The translations under genes were made by a program, and so were the position numbers. Positions 21,441 through 30,558 of a stretch of DNA of 64,000 bases are shown here, in pieces (positions within the stretch are counted from its first letter, which is position 1; every line of letters begins with the position of its first letter). The notes below the pieces were generated by a model, which worked only from the letters and a program-made list of their open reading frames with translations, ran no database searches and had not been told where the DNA came from. Source of the DNA: Methylocella tundrae (GTDB taxonomy: Bacteria > Pseudomonadota > Alphaproteobacteria > Rhizobiales > Beijerinckiaceae); NCBI RefSeq assembly GCF_901905185.1, contig NZ_CABFMQ020000078.1, positions 18,005 to 82,004 on the forward strand. Direction: 5' to 3'.

Positions 21441-21838
21441 AAGGCAGATTTCCACTAATGGCCTACGGTCTCTTCGTGGAAAAGCGGCTCGCTCTGCCAA
21501 AAAGATCCCGCGTTAAAAACAAGCATATCAGGAGCATGATCGATCCAAGCGGGAGCGCTCGCGCTCGCGGCGATAAAATCTTCGGCGCTTCGACGCCGGG
21601 CCTTACGCGCCGCTGCGGCTCGTGTAACATAGAACCGCCGAAAAAATAGAGGCATATGCCGCTGATCGGCAAAGCGATTGGGCGAAGGGCCCCGCCCGTC
21701 GGGCCGCCGATGCGGCGCCGCGGCTGGCTCACCCTGAATGTATGACCGGCGGCGCTATTGTCGAGACCAGCGGAAACAGCCATAGCCGATGGAAGTTCGC
21801 GCGGAGCGGGCCGAATCTCGGCCGGGCTCGGCGGCGCC
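21441..21838. other. gltX-comEC divergent gap
   Basis: 398 bp without a supported gene. Part of it (from TTG 21758) could be an N-terminal extension of ComEC, but that extension has no family resemblance. Promoters of both genes are expected here; no clear operator was seen. Confidence 0.5.
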
Positions 21839-24112
21839 ATGTCGCAGCTCCGCCGGATCCTTGTCGATGCGTTCGAGACCGAGGTCGCGCTTCGCCGCGT
21901 GTTTCTCTGGCTGCCGGCGGCGGCTGGCGCCGGCGTCGTCAGCTACATGGCGGCCGATCGCGAACCTTCCTTGTGGCTGCTCGTCCCGCTCACGGCCGCT
22001 TTCGCAGGCCTTGCGTTTTTGGCGCGCGGGCGGCGTCTCGCCTTTTTCCTGCTCTGCGGCCTCTGCGCCTTTTTCGCGGGCGATCTTTCGGCAGCCTGGC
22101 GCTCGGCGCGCGTCGCCGCCCCGATTATCGATCGGACGACGATTGGCGTTGTCGAGGGTTTTATCGAACAAATGGATTTCCGCCGCGCCGGCGCGCGTTT
22201 CGTCCTGCGGGTGCATGCGATCGAGGGGCTCGCCGCCGCGGCGACGCCTTACCGCGTCCGGCTTTCAATACACCGCGCGCCGCCCTTTGAGGCGGGCGCC
22301 TATGTCAGGCTCAAGGCGCGGCTGCTTCCACCGGCCCACGCCAGTCTTCCGGGGGGCTATGATTTCGCCAAGGACGCTTGGTTTGCCCGCATCGGGGGCG
22401 TCGGCAATGCGTTAGGCCGCATCGAAACCGCCGCGCCGCCCGCGCCGCCCGGTTTGGCGCTGCGAACGATGATGGCGCTCGATCGCGGGCGCAACGCGCT
22501 GGCCCGCCGCATCGACCAGATTGTCGGCGGCGACGCCGGAGCAATCGCCGCCGCCATGGTAACCGGCAAGCGCGATCTTTTGTCCGATGCGGCCAAGGAC
22601 GTCATCCGCGAGGCCGGCATTTTTCACATCATCACGATTTCCGGCGTCCAGATGACGCTGGTCGCCGCTATTTTTTTCGTCGGTTTTCGCCGGCTTCTGG
22701 CTTTAAGCCCGACGCTGGCCCTGCGCTATCCGATCAAGAAATGGTCGGCGGCCCTCGCTATGGCTGGCGCGGTTTTTTACGACGTCGCGACGGGGTCCCG
22801 GGTCGGGACCGAGCGCGCATTGTTCATGACGTTGATCATGCTCGGCGCGGTGCTTCTCGACCGTCAGGCCTTGACCATGCGAAACCTTGCCTTCGCCGCG
22901 CTGATCGTCATTCTGACCGAGCCGGAATCGATCATGGGCGCGAGCTTTCAGCTATCTTTCGCCGCGGTCGCCGCGCTGGTCGCGGTCTATGAGGCGCGTA
23001 TGGCCGCCGCCGCCGCCGATCGCGAAGATGGGCTGATTCTGCGCGCTCGCGCCGTCGAAGGCGAGCGCCTACGGCTCTTCTGGCGCGCCTGCAAAAATCT
23101 GCTGGCGCGTGGCCCCGGAGGTCTTTTGTTCGCGACCTTTTGCGCCACCGCCGCGACGGCCTCTTTCATGGCCTATAATTTTCACGAACTCAGCCCCTAT
23201 GTGCTGATCGGCAATCCGCTGACCCTGACCGTGATCGAGGTGTTCGCAGTGCCCGGGGCGCTTATCGGAACATTGCTCTATCCGCTCGGACTTGACGCAT
23301 GGGTCTGGCGATATGTCGGGCTTGGCATCGACGGCATCATGTGGGCGGCGGCGGAAATCGGAAGGCTGCCGGGGGCGACCCTCCATCTGCCCGCCTTCGC
23401 GCCCTGGTCCATCATCTTCCTGACCCTCGCAATGCTCTGTTCCGTGCTGTGGCGGACCGCCGTTTTTCGCGCGATGGCTTTGCCGCTCGCCGTTATCGGC
23501 GTGTGGGGCGCGCTCTGCGGACCCTCGTTCGACATGGCGGTCGCCCCGAACGGCGAAGCCGCAGCGTTTCGCGGGCAGGATGGCCGGCTCGCGGTCATCG
23601 CGTCGCGCCCGAGCCTTTTTGCTTCGGAGCAGTGGCTTCGCGCCGACGCCGACGGTCGCCCCGCGCGCGAGGCGGTGAAAAAAGACGCCTGCGACAAGGT
23701 TGGCTGCGTTGGATATCTCGCGGATGGCCGTTCCCTGTCGCTGGTGTTCGACAAAGCGGCGTTCGCCGAAGATTGCGGCCGCGCCGACATCATCGTGACG
23801 CCGCTTTTTGCGCCGGCGGGCTGCGCCGCGGGCCTTGTCATCGATCGGGATGAGCTGAAAGAAACTGGCGCCATAACCTTGTTGTTTACGGCGTCCGGCG
23901 TCGCAAGGCGCGCGGCCCGGACGCCGGACGAGGACCGCCCGTGGTCTCCCGCGCCGAGGCGAAAATGGGGGCCAAGCTCGCGTCCGTTCGCAGCGTCGCG
24001 GCCAACGCGGGCCGCGTCCTCCGATCTTGACCCTTCCAGCGTCGCGCGGGCCGCTGGCGAGGCGCCGGGCAGCGTCGAGGACGAAGACGGCGACGCCTCG
24101 CCGCTTGAGTAG
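21839..24112 (+). CDS. comEC: ComEC/Rec2-family DNA uptake channel protein
   Basis: A 757-aa inner-membrane protein of the ComEC/Rec2 family, the channel for single-stranded DNA in natural transformation. An N-terminal DUF4131 region with three early helices is followed by the competence domain: GDAGAIAAAMVTGKRDLLSD, IREAGIFHIITISGVQMTLV, TGSRVGTERALFMTLIMLG and NLAFAALIVILTEPESIMGASF. The C-terminal metallo-beta-lactamase-like domain with an HxHxDH site, found in Bacillus-type ComEC, is absent; instead there is a short Ala-rich domain (AVAPNGEAAAFRGQDGRLAV onward) and a disordered Pro/Ser/Asp tail of about 65 residues. The ATG at 21839 begins MSQLRRILVDAFETEVALRR, the usual family start. Confidence 0.9.
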   Translation: MSQLRRILVDAFETEVALRRVFLWLPAAAGAGVVSYMAADREPSLWLLVPLTAAFAGLAFLARGRRLAFFLLCGLCAFFAGDLSAAWRSARVAAPIIDRTTIGVVEGFIEQMDFRRAGARFVLRVHAIEGLAAAATPYRVRLSIHRAPPFEAGAYVRLKARLLPPAHASLPGGYDFAKDAWFARIGGVGNALGRIETAAPPAPPGLALRTMMALDRGRNALARRIDQIVGGDAGAIAAAMVTGKRDLLSDAAKDVIREAGIFHIITISGVQMTLVAAIFFVGFRRLLALSPTLALRYPIKKWSAALAMAGAVFYDVATGSRVGTERALFMTLIMLGAVLLDRQALTMRNLAFAALIVILTEPESIMGASFQLSFAAVAALVAVYEARMAAAAADREDGLILRARAVEGERLRLFWRACKNLLARGPGGLLFATFCATAATASFMAYNFHELSPYVLIGNPLTLTVIEVFAVPGALIGTLLYPLGLDAWVWRYVGLGIDGIMWAAAEIGRLPGATLHLPAFAPWSIIFLTLAMLCSVLWRTAVFRAMALPLAVIGVWGALCGPSFDMAVAPNGEAAAFRGQDGRLAVIASRPSLFASEQWLRADADGRPAREAVKKDACDKVGCVGYLADGRSLSLVFDKAAFAEDCGRADIIVTPLFAPAGCAAGLVIDRDELKETGAITLLFTASGVARRAARTPDEDRPWSPAPRRKWGPSSRPFAASRPTRAASSDLDPSSVARAAGEAPGSVEDEDGDASPLE

Positions 24113-24138
24113 ACGCGCAAGCAGCCAACCATCACGCT

Positions 24139-24858
24139 TTAATAACGGCGAATGAGGCTGACGAGCTTGCCTTGAATGCGCACGCGGTCCGGTCCAAAAA
24201 TGCGCGTCTCATAGGCGGGATTTGCGGCTTCGAGCGCGATCGAGGCGCCGCGCCGGCGCAGCCGCTTCAGGGTCGCCTCCTCGTCGTCGATCAGCGCGAC
24301 GACAATGTCGCCCGTTTCCGCCGTGTCCTGCTTGCGGATCACTACCGTGTCGGCGTCGAATATTCCGGCCTCGATCATGGAGTCGCCGCGCACTTCAAGG
24401 GCGTAATGTTCGCCTTGCGGCAGCATCTCCGGCGGCAGGCTGATGGTGTGGCTGCGGTTCTGCAGGGCCGTAATCGGCGTGCCCGCGGCGATTCGCCCCA
24501 TGACCGGGATGGCGACGGTCCCCCGCGGGCCGTCGTCTTCTTCCCGGCTCGGGCTCGCAGGCAAGGAGCGCACCCGCCCAAGATTGCCTTCGATGACGCT
24601 CGGCTCGAATTTCTTGTTCCGGTTGAGCTCCGGCGGCGTCGAAGAATCGGGCATGCGCAATACCTCCAGCGCGCGCGCCCGGTTGGGCAGGCGCCGGATG
24701 AAGCCACGCTCCTCAAGCGCGATGATCAGACGATGAATTCCCGACTTCGACCGCAGGTCGAGCGCGTCCTTCATCTCGTCGAAAGAGGGGGGCACGCCCG
24801 TCTCCTTGAGCCGCTCATGGATGAAGCGCAACAGCTCGCTTTGCTTTTTCGTCAACAT
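24139..24858 (-). CDS. lexA: LexA, SOS repressor
   Basis: Transcriptional repressor of the SOS regulon that cleaves itself with RecA. From ATG 24856-24858 it is 239 aa and starts [19 protein letters not shown], as LexA does. The winged-helix domain is at 1-65, the cleavage site is A125-G126 in [10 protein letters not shown], and the catalytic dyad is S160 (RGDSMIEAG) and K198 (EATLKRL). A longer frame from 24957 adds an Arg/Ala-rich 33-residue leader that I judge to be untranslated. An SOS box lies upstream at 25089, so autoregulation is likely. It is convergent with comEC, 26 bp apart. Confidence 0.96.
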   Translation of the reverse strand: MLTKKQSELLRFIHERLKETGVPPSFDEMKDALDLRSKSGIHRLIIALEERGFIRRLPNRARALEVLRMPDSSTPPELNRNKKFEPSVIEGNLGRVRSLPASPSREEDDGPRGTVAIPVMGRIAAGTPITALQNRSHTISLPPEMLPQGEHYALEVRGDSMIEAGIFDADTVVIRKQDTAETGDIVVALIDDEEATLKRLRRRGASIALEAANPAYETRIFGPDRVRIQGKLVSLIRRY

Positions 24859-25264
24859 CGGCTCTGACTTTCTCGTAAACGATCTGCGCGCCCCGCCGCG
24901 GCGGCGCGGGCGCGCTTTAGCTGGCGCTTCCGCGGCAAGCTCCGACTCTGTGTTCAAAGGTTAAGCGTGGCCGCTGCCGCAAGGCCAGGGATAAAACAGG
25001 GCGCAGGGCGATAGCGAAGCGCAAAACCGATGGATCGCGGATCATGGGCGGCCAGTAAACTCGCACAAAGAGTGAACAGACCATATCTGTTCGCGCTGCG
25101 TTCCGCAAGGCGCCAGATGCGAGACCTCGGCGCTTTTTTTGCGCGCCGGGCACGACGGATCGTTCACGGAACTTTCAGCTTTGCCATACGTTGATGTAAA
25201 CGGCCGGCGCACGGCGTCTCTTCTTCGCCGAGCGGTTCCGGCCTCTTACGAGAGGAGACCACGC
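24859..25264. other. lexA-hpf divergent control region
   Basis: 406 bp without a gene other than the unlikely LexA leader frame. It contains the SOS box at 25089-25103 and the hpf Shine-Dalgarno AGGAG at 25253-25257. Confidence 0.6.
25089..25103 (+). promoter_or_regulatory. Alphaproteobacterial LexA box (SOS box)
   Basis: GTTC-GCGCTGC-GTTC is an exact match to GTTC-N7-GTTC, the LexA-binding direct repeat known for alphaproteobacteria. It is about 230 bp upstream of the lexA start used here and about 160 bp upstream of hpf, so either or both genes could be under its control. Confidence 0.8.
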
Positions 25265-25888
25265 ATGGATCGACCGCTGCAGATCGTATTCCGCGACATA
25301 CAGCACTCCGAGGCCCTCGCGAAGCTCATCGAGGAGAGAGTGCAACGGCTCGAACATATTTACGCGCACATCATCGGGTGCCGCGTGGTCGCGGGCGCGT
25401 CTCATCGCGGACCGAGGAATACGGTGGCGCCGCTCGCCCTCTGCGTCGAAGTCGAGGTGCCCGGCCGGCCGTTGATCGTCGCAAAGTCGGAAGCGAAGCG
25501 GAAAGGCCAGCAGAACACACTCGTCCATCGCGTTTTCGATGCTGTTCAGCGCCAGCTTGAGCAGCTTGCCGAGATCATCAAGGGAAATGTGAAGCGGCAC
25601 GAGAACGGCATCGAGTCGGGCGTCGTGGTGCGTCTGTTTCCCGAGCAGGACCATGGCTTCGTGGAGGTGAAAGGCGGCCCGGATCTTTACTTCTCCCGCA
25701 GCTGCGTGCTGCGGGGAAGCTTCGACAATCTGAAGATCGGCGCCATGGTGCATTTCACGCGCGCCGCTGCGGAAGGGGTGATGGGCCCCCAGGCCAGCGC
25801 CGTCTATGTGTTGGAGCAGCGCGAGACGGGACGCGACAAAGCGGCGCGACCGGCGGGCGCGCTTGAGCCGATCGTGACCGGCGCCTGA
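25265..25888 (+). CDS. hpf: Ribosome hibernation factor HPF/RaiA fused to a cold-shock-like domain
   Basis: A 207-aa two-domain protein. Residues 1 to about 108 form the S30AE fold of HPF/RaiA (MDRPLQIVFRDIQHSEALAKLIEERVQRLE; CVEVEVPGRPLIVAKSEAKR), which sits in the decoding channel of idle ribosomes. Residues about 119-184 form a cold-shock domain, with GFVEVKGGPDLYFSRSCVLR in place of the canonical RNP1/RNP2 pair and IGAMVHF before the last strands. The fusion occurs elsewhere in Rhizobiales and differs from long HPF, whose C-terminal domain drives ribosome pairing. The ATG at 25265 has AGGAG 7 nt upstream; a TTG at 25139 would add an unlikely 42 residues. A strong terminator follows. Confidence 0.92.
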   Translation: MDRPLQIVFRDIQHSEALAKLIEERVQRLEHIYAHIIGCRVVAGASHRGPRNTVAPLALCVEVEVPGRPLIVAKSEAKRKGQQNTLVHRVFDAVQRQLEQLAEIIKGNVKRHENGIESGVVVRLFPEQDHGFVEVKGGPDLYFSRSCVLRGSFDNLKIGAMVHFTRAAAEGVMGPQASAVYVLEQRETGRDKAARPAGALEPIVTGA

Positions 25889-25917
25889 CCATTTGCGTGC
25901 AGGATGCGGATTCGAGC

Positions 25918-25949
25918 GGGGCCGCGCATGTCGCGGCCCCGGTTTTTTT
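25918..25949 (+). terminator. Strong intrinsic terminator after hpf
   Basis: A perfect 9-bp stem, GGGGCCGCG (25918-25926) with CGCGGCCCC (25932-25940) and a CATGT loop, is followed by seven T (25943-25949). Confidence 0.93.
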
Positions 25950-25991
25950 AGTGAGCGTCGCCGCGAAACGGCGTGGCGGTCTCGCCTGCGC

Positions 25992-26591
25992 TCAGGCGAT
26001 CGCCTTTTCGTAGAGTTGCTCGACATATTCCCAGTTGATGAGATTATCGACGAACGCCTTGAGGTAATCCGGCCGGCGATTGCGATAATCGATGTAGTAG
26101 GAATGTTCCCACACATCGACGCCAAGGATCGGAGCGGCGCCATGAATCAGCGGATTTTCGCCGTTCGGCGTCTTGCTCACGATGATCTTGCCGTCCTTAA
26201 CGGAGAGCCAGGCCCAGCCCGAGCCGAACTGCGTGACGCCGGCCTGGATGAAGTCTTCCTTTGCTTTCGCGACCGACCCGAGGCTGTCGATAATGGCTTT
26301 TTCGATCTTGCCGGGAATAGCGCCGCCGCCATTTGGCTTCAACCAGTTCCAGAAATGAAGATGGTTGTAGTGTTGCGCCGCATTGTTGAACAAAGGAACG
26401 TTCTTGCCGAATGAGTCCTTGACGACGTCTTCCAGCGACTTGCCATCGAGGCCGCTGTCCTTGATGAGATTGTTGGCGTTGGTCACGTAGGCCGCGTGAT
26501 GCTTGTCGTGGTGATATTCCAGCGTCTCTTTGGACATATAGGGCTGGAGCGCCTCATAGGCGTAGGGAAGCTCAGGCAGGGTGAACGACAT
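25992..26591 (-). CDS. sodB: Superoxide dismutase, Fe type
   Basis: Cytosolic Fe/Mn superoxide dismutase, 199 aa. The four metal ligands are present: H27 (YHHDKHH), H77 (AAQHYNHLHFW), D158 and H162 (GVDVWEHSYYIDY). Gln73, in AAQHYNH, is the second-sphere residue typical of iron enzymes, whereas manganese enzymes usually place Gln elsewhere. A cambialistic enzyme is still possible. Convergent with hpf. Confidence 0.95.
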   Translation of the reverse strand: MSFTLPELPYAYEALQPYMSKETLEYHHDKHHAAYVTNANNLIKDSGLDGKSLEDVVKDSFGKNVPLFNNAAQHYNHLHFWNWLKPNGGGAIPGKIEKAIIDSLGSVAKAKEDFIQAGVTQFGSGWAWLSVKDGKIIVSKTPNGENPLIHGAAPILGVDVWEHSYYIDYRNRRPDYLKAFVDNLINWEYVEQLYEKAIA

Positions 26592-26913
26592 CTTGGATCT
26601 CCTGATGAGAAAATGCAGCCCGGAAGGGCAGCCTCCCGCGGCCGCATGGTGTTAAGTAGACGGCGCGAAGCTGCGCAGCAACCTTCTAGCGGCGCATTGG
26701 ACGAGGTTCCGGCGCGTTCGTTCAATGCATTCGGCTCGCGGTTCGTTCGCGCGCCTTCGAGAATGGGAAAGCCGGCCGCCGTCGTCCGTCAGGCAAATTT
26801 TTTCCAAGCTTTGCGCGCGGATGTTTTGCGGCTAATTTCTCAGCCTGTCGGATTTGCGGCGCATTTCGTTCGCCAATGCTCTGATCCGCAAGAGGCCGCG
26901 TGGATAGAACAAG
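26592..26913. other. sodB upstream gap
   Basis: 322 bp between two divergent genes. A direct repeat with GTTCGTTC (about 26717 and 26742) is present, but the spacing does not match an SOS box. Otherwise nothing is recognised. Confidence 0.45.
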
Positions 26914-27930
26914 ATGAGTTACCTGATTTTCGGCCTCGGACTTTTGCTTGCCGTCTGCGGCGCCGCCTCGATTTCCTTCGGCTATGGCATCATTAATGTC
27001 GAGCGCGGCTGGTCGAGCGTCATTGCCGGCGCGGCGGCCCTGTCCGGCGGCATCGTGACGATGGCGCTCGCGACCATTTTGCACAGCCTCGCGAGACTGC
27101 GCGCGTTTCTCAAGGCCGAGCGCGATGCGCGCGCAAAGGCGGCGGAGGCGCCGTGGCAGGCCGAACTGCGCGTTACCGAGGCAGCCGGCGCGCAAGCCTC
27201 AGTCGCTCCCTGGCAAGAGGCGGCGTTGCAGGACGCAGCGTTCGCCTCCTTGGCCGGGATTGGCGCCGAGCCCGAGATTCCGCCGCCGGAGCCCGGCCCC
27301 ACGCCCTCCGTCCCGAATCAACGTGTCGAGGCGGCGGCCTCGCCTGTCGCCCAGGCCTCGATCGAAGACATCCGCCGTGTCGTCGCGGAGACGATCAAAA
27401 GCAAGCCGCAGACGTCTCGCCACGAAGAAGGCGATGCGTTTGCCGGCAGATCGCAGGCTCGCGCGGAGCCGTCGTACGCGGCTCCGGCGCAGCAGGCCGA
27501 GCCGCCAGTCGAGCAGGTTCAGAGGCGGCGAGCGCCGCCGCTCTCGTTTGGTCTGCCGCGCGCGCTCGGCTTGAAGGAAATCCCGCAGCCTTTCGACGCC
27601 GCGCAGGCGCCGGCGGCGCGGTCCGAAGCTGAAACGGGAAGCGAAGACAATTCGTCTCTCGCCCTGGAAAGGGGCCGGCGCGAAGCGGAGGCGGCGTTAA
27701 ATCCGGCCACGCCTCACCCGCCCGCCTCTCCCGCCGAGAGCGCGGCCGAAACCCGCTCCGATCCGGCGCAAGAGAGGCGCGCCGTCATCGGGCGTTATGA
27801 ATCCGAAGGCACGACCTATGTGATGTTCGCGGATGGATCGATCGAGGCGCGTTCCGAGCGCGGCGCCTTTCATTTCACCTCGATGGCTGAACTCAAGGTC
27901 TTCATGGATTCCCAGGCGCGGGGGGAGTAA
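26914..27930 (+). CDS. Two-helix membrane protein with long disordered linker, function unknown
   Basis: A 338-aa protein. Two N-terminal membrane helices (YLIFGLGLLLAVCGAASISFG and SSVIAGAAALSGGIVTMALA, residues about 3-55) are followed by a charged helix (ARLRAFLKAERDARAKAAE). A 200-residue linker rich in Ala, Pro, Glu and Gln comes next. The protein ends in a small conserved-looking domain with VIGRYESEGTTYVMFADGSI and FHFTSMAELKVFMDS (about 290-335). Membrane anchor, linker and short terminal module suggest a cytoplasmic binding module tethered to the membrane; the partner is unknown. The stop lies 19 bp from the convergent peptidase gene. Confidence 0.8.
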   Translation: MSYLIFGLGLLLAVCGAASISFGYGIINVERGWSSVIAGAAALSGGIVTMALATILHSLARLRAFLKAERDARAKAAEAPWQAELRVTEAAGAQASVAPWQEAALQDAAFASLAGIGAEPEIPPPEPGPTPSVPNQRVEAAASPVAQASIEDIRRVVAETIKSKPQTSRHEEGDAFAGRSQARAEPSYAAPAQQAEPPVEQVQRRRAPPLSFGLPRALGLKEIPQPFDAAQAPAARSEAETGSEDNSSLALERGRREAEAALNPATPHPPASPAESAAETRSDPAQERRAVIGRYESEGTTYVMFADGSIEARSERGAFHFTSMAELKVFMDSQARGE

Positions 27931-27949
27931 CCCGCGCGCCTTCGAGCGG

Positions 27950-30055
27950 TCATGCCGGGGCCCCAAAAGCGCCCTCGACGCAGGCGAGCGCAAAAGCATA
28001 TTGCAGCGCCGCGTCCTGGAGCCGATCGAAGCGGCCCGGCGCGCCGCCATGTCCCGCGCCCGTGTTGATCTTGCAGAGAATCGGGCCGCCGCCGGTCATG
28101 GTGGCGCGAAGCCGCGCCGTCCATTTCAGCGGCTCCCAATAGGTGACGCGCGGGTCGGTCAGGCCGCCGAGGGCAAGAATCGGCGGGTAGCGTCTCTCAA
28201 CTATGTTGTCGTAAGGCGAATAGGATCGGATCGCCGCGAAAGCCTCGGCGTCCGTGATCGGATTGCCCCATTCGAGCCATTCCGGCGGCGTCAGCGGCAG
28301 TTCGGCGTCGAGCATGGTGTTGAGCACGTCCACAAACGGCACATCGGCGATGACGCCGGCGAAAAGGTCCGGAGCGAGGTTCACCGCGGCGCCCATCAGC
28401 ATGCCGCCGGCGCTGCCGCCCTGGATGACGATGCGCCCTTCCTTCGTCAGGCCCGTGGCGATCAGATGGCGCGCGGCGGCGACAAAGTCCGAAAAGCTGT
28501 GCGGCTTGTTGGCGAGCTTGCCGCCGACATACCAGCGCCAGCCCTTCTCCGTGCCGCCGCGAACATGGGCGATCGCATAAATGAAGCCGCGATCGACGAG
28601 TGAGAGGCGCGTCGCGCTGAACGAGGCCGGCGTCGGATGGCCATAGGCGCCGTAGCCATAGAGCAGCACAGGCGCCGAACCCTCGAGAGGGAGGTCGCGG
28701 CGATAAAGGATCGAAACCGGCACAAGCTCGCCGTCCGCGGCGGGAGCGAAAAGCCGCCGGGTGACGTAAGCGGCGGGGTCGTGGCCGGAGGGAATCGTCT
28801 GGCGCTTGCGCAGGACGCGCGCGCCCGTCGCAAGATCGTAGTCGTAAGTCTCGCGCGGCGTCGTCATCGAAGAATAGGTGAAGCGCAGCAGGCGCGTATC
28901 AAATTCGAGACGTTCATTGATCGAGAGCGAATAGGCCTCTTCCGCGAAAGCGACGGCGTGTTCCTCTCCGCTTTCGAAACATCTGATGACGATGCGCGGC
29001 AGTCCCTCCTCGCGCTCGAGCCGAACGAGATACTCCGGGAACACGGACAGGGCGATGATCATCCGGCCGGGCTTATGGCCGATCTCGTCGGCCCAAAACG
29101 CCTTCGCGGGCGTCGCCAGCGGAGCGACGACGATCTTGAAATCCTCGGCGCCGTCGGCGTTGGCGCGGATATGGAGCTGATCGCCGCAATGCTCGACCTC
29201 ATAGCGAAGGCCTGGCGCGCGCGGCTCAATCAGACGCGGCCGCGCGGCGGGATCATGAAGGTCGAGGAGGTGACACTCCGACGCGTCATGGTCGCTGACG
29301 CTGATGATGCCGAAGGCGCCGGATTGACTGCGCCTTACGTGGATGAACCAGCGCGGATCGCGCTCCTCGAAAATCAGCGCGTCGGTCGAGGGGTCTTCGC
29401 CAAGCCGATGCCGGAACACGGCCGCCGGGCGGTGATGCTCATCGACGCGCACATAGTAGAAGCTGCCGGAATCGGCGGTCCAGACGAGGCTTCCATCGGT
29501 GTCCTTCACGATGTCCGCGCCATCCCGGCCCTGATCGAGATCGCGCACACGGATGGCGTGAAGCTCGGAACCATTCTCGTCGGCGCTCCAGGCGAATTTG
29601 CGATGATCGGGGGAATGGCGCGCTTCGGCGATGTCGAAGAAAATCTTGCCCGCGCCTTCGGCGTCGCCATCGAGAAGGGTCGCCGCTGCGGCGCCATCTT
29701 CTTCGGAGCGGCAAAAAATCGGGTGCTGGCCGCCCTCATTGTAGCGGAGATAGTAGAGAAAGCGGCCGTCGCGCAGCGGAACTTCGGCGTCGTCCTCCTT
29801 GATGCGCCCGCGCATCTCCTTAACCAGAGCCTGGCGCAAGGGCTCTTGCGTCTCGAGCGCCCTGGCGGCGAAATCATTCTCGGCGTCGATGACGGTCCGG
29901 ATGGCTGCGGGAAGGGCGGCCGGGTCGCGCAGAACCTCCTGCCAATTGGCGGCCTTGAGCCACGCATATTCGTCTGCGATGGCGACGCCATGCACCGTTT
30001 TCGTCTCAAATTCTTTCTGGATGGGAGGCGGCGGCTCTGGAAGTCGGTTGGCCAC
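27950..30055 (-). CDS. ptrB: Oligopeptidase B (S9 family serine peptidase)
   Basis: Cytosolic serine oligopeptidase cutting short peptides after Arg/Lys. The N-terminal beta-propeller includes DEYAWLKA and FAWSADENGSELHAI. The alpha/beta-hydrolase domain holds the nucleophile in VIQGGSAGGMLMG, the Asp in GGLTDPRVTYWEP and the His in NTGAGHGGAPGR. LYGYGAYGHPTPASFSATRL is a family block. The GTG at 30053-30055 has an AGGA about 10 nt upstream and gives 701 aa; the frame is open to a TTG at 30112, which would add 19 residues. Confidence 0.93.
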   Translation of the reverse strand: MANRLPEPPPPIQKEFETKTVHGVAIADEYAWLKAANWQEVLRDPAALPAAIRTVIDAENDFAARALETQEPLRQALVKEMRGRIKEDDAEVPLRDGRFLYYLRYNEGGQHPIFCRSEEDGAAAATLLDGDAEGAGKIFFDIAEARHSPDHRKFAWSADENGSELHAIRVRDLDQGRDGADIVKDTDGSLVWTADSGSFYYVRVDEHHRPAAVFRHRLGEDPSTDALIFEERDPRWFIHVRRSQSGAFGIISVSDHDASECHLLDLHDPAARPRLIEPRAPGLRYEVEHCGDQLHIRANADGAEDFKIVVAPLATPAKAFWADEIGHKPGRMIIALSVFPEYLVRLEREEGLPRIVIRCFESGEEHAVAFAEEAYSLSINERLEFDTRLLRFTYSSMTTPRETYDYDLATGARVLRKRQTIPSGHDPAAYVTRRLFAPAADGELVPVSILYRRDLPLEGSAPVLLYGYGAYGHPTPASFSATRLSLVDRGFIYAIAHVRGGTEKGWRWYVGGKLANKPHSFSDFVAAARHLIATGLTKEGRIVIQGGSAGGMLMGAAVNLAPDLFAGVIADVPFVDVLNTMLDAELPLTPPEWLEWGNPITDAEAFAAIRSYSPYDNIVERRYPPILALGGLTDPRVTYWEPLKWTARLRATMTGGGPILCKINTGAGHGGAPGRFDRLQDAALQYAFALACVEGAFGAPA

Positions 30056-30558
30056 TGGGCGGCATTCCTTGCTCTGCTCGGGGGTGACGTTTCGGTCTTG
30101 AGGCCGCCGCAAATATTGCTTGGGCCCTTCACAACCCGATTTTTTGGCCGCGCTTTGACAGTCGCGTCTGTTAGCGCAAGATATTTATTTAGTTCTCTAT
30201 GAGCAAGCCGGGTCAGGGTTACCGGGCCTCGCCTTCCACCGTGGTTATTCCGACGCGAATGCCGGTCGCCCTACCAACATCAACCTTGGGCGCCGCTTCT
30301 TTCACCTCTACCTTGATTTGATCGAAGCGCACGCGTCTTCCGCTTTTTTTGCTTGTTAGCAATAAAGTCTGCTGGTAGCTACTTGCGGATACCGTGTTTC
30401 AGTTCTAGAAAAGAAACATGTTTCAAAGAGTCGATTCGAGGCGGTCGATTAAAAGAACTTCTGTGTGACATGGTTCTGTCGCCATTTGCGAAAATTGCGG
30501 CGCCCCTATTTAGGCCATGTTCCAGCGGCGACGCCTTCTACTCGGGATATTGATCGTC
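30056..30558. other. Region upstream of mucR
   Basis: About 500 bp without a gene, unless the peptidase starts earlier (30112). It is richer in A+T than its neighbours and holds the nested dyads at 30396-30424, probably in the mucR promoter or leader. Confidence 0.5.
30396..30424. promoter_or_regulatory. Nested inverted repeats upstream of mucR
   Basis: GTTTC (30396-30400) and GAAAC (30413-30417) flank the 8-bp palindrome TTCTAGAA (30403-30410). The second half then forms its own perfect 12-bp palindrome, GAAACATGTTTC (30413-30424). Three half-sites in 29 bp, about 135 bp before mucR, suggest an operator. MucR itself prefers AT-rich DNA with little sequence demand, so the binding protein may be another one. 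Confidence 0.45.

Noticed and set aside
26717..26750. GTTCGTTC direct repeats near sodB
   Set aside because: Spacing does not match GTTC-N7-GTTC, so not an SOS box.
28637..30202. 521-codon open frame opposite the oligopeptidase gene
   Set aside because: Shadow of a gene with a complete catalytic triad.
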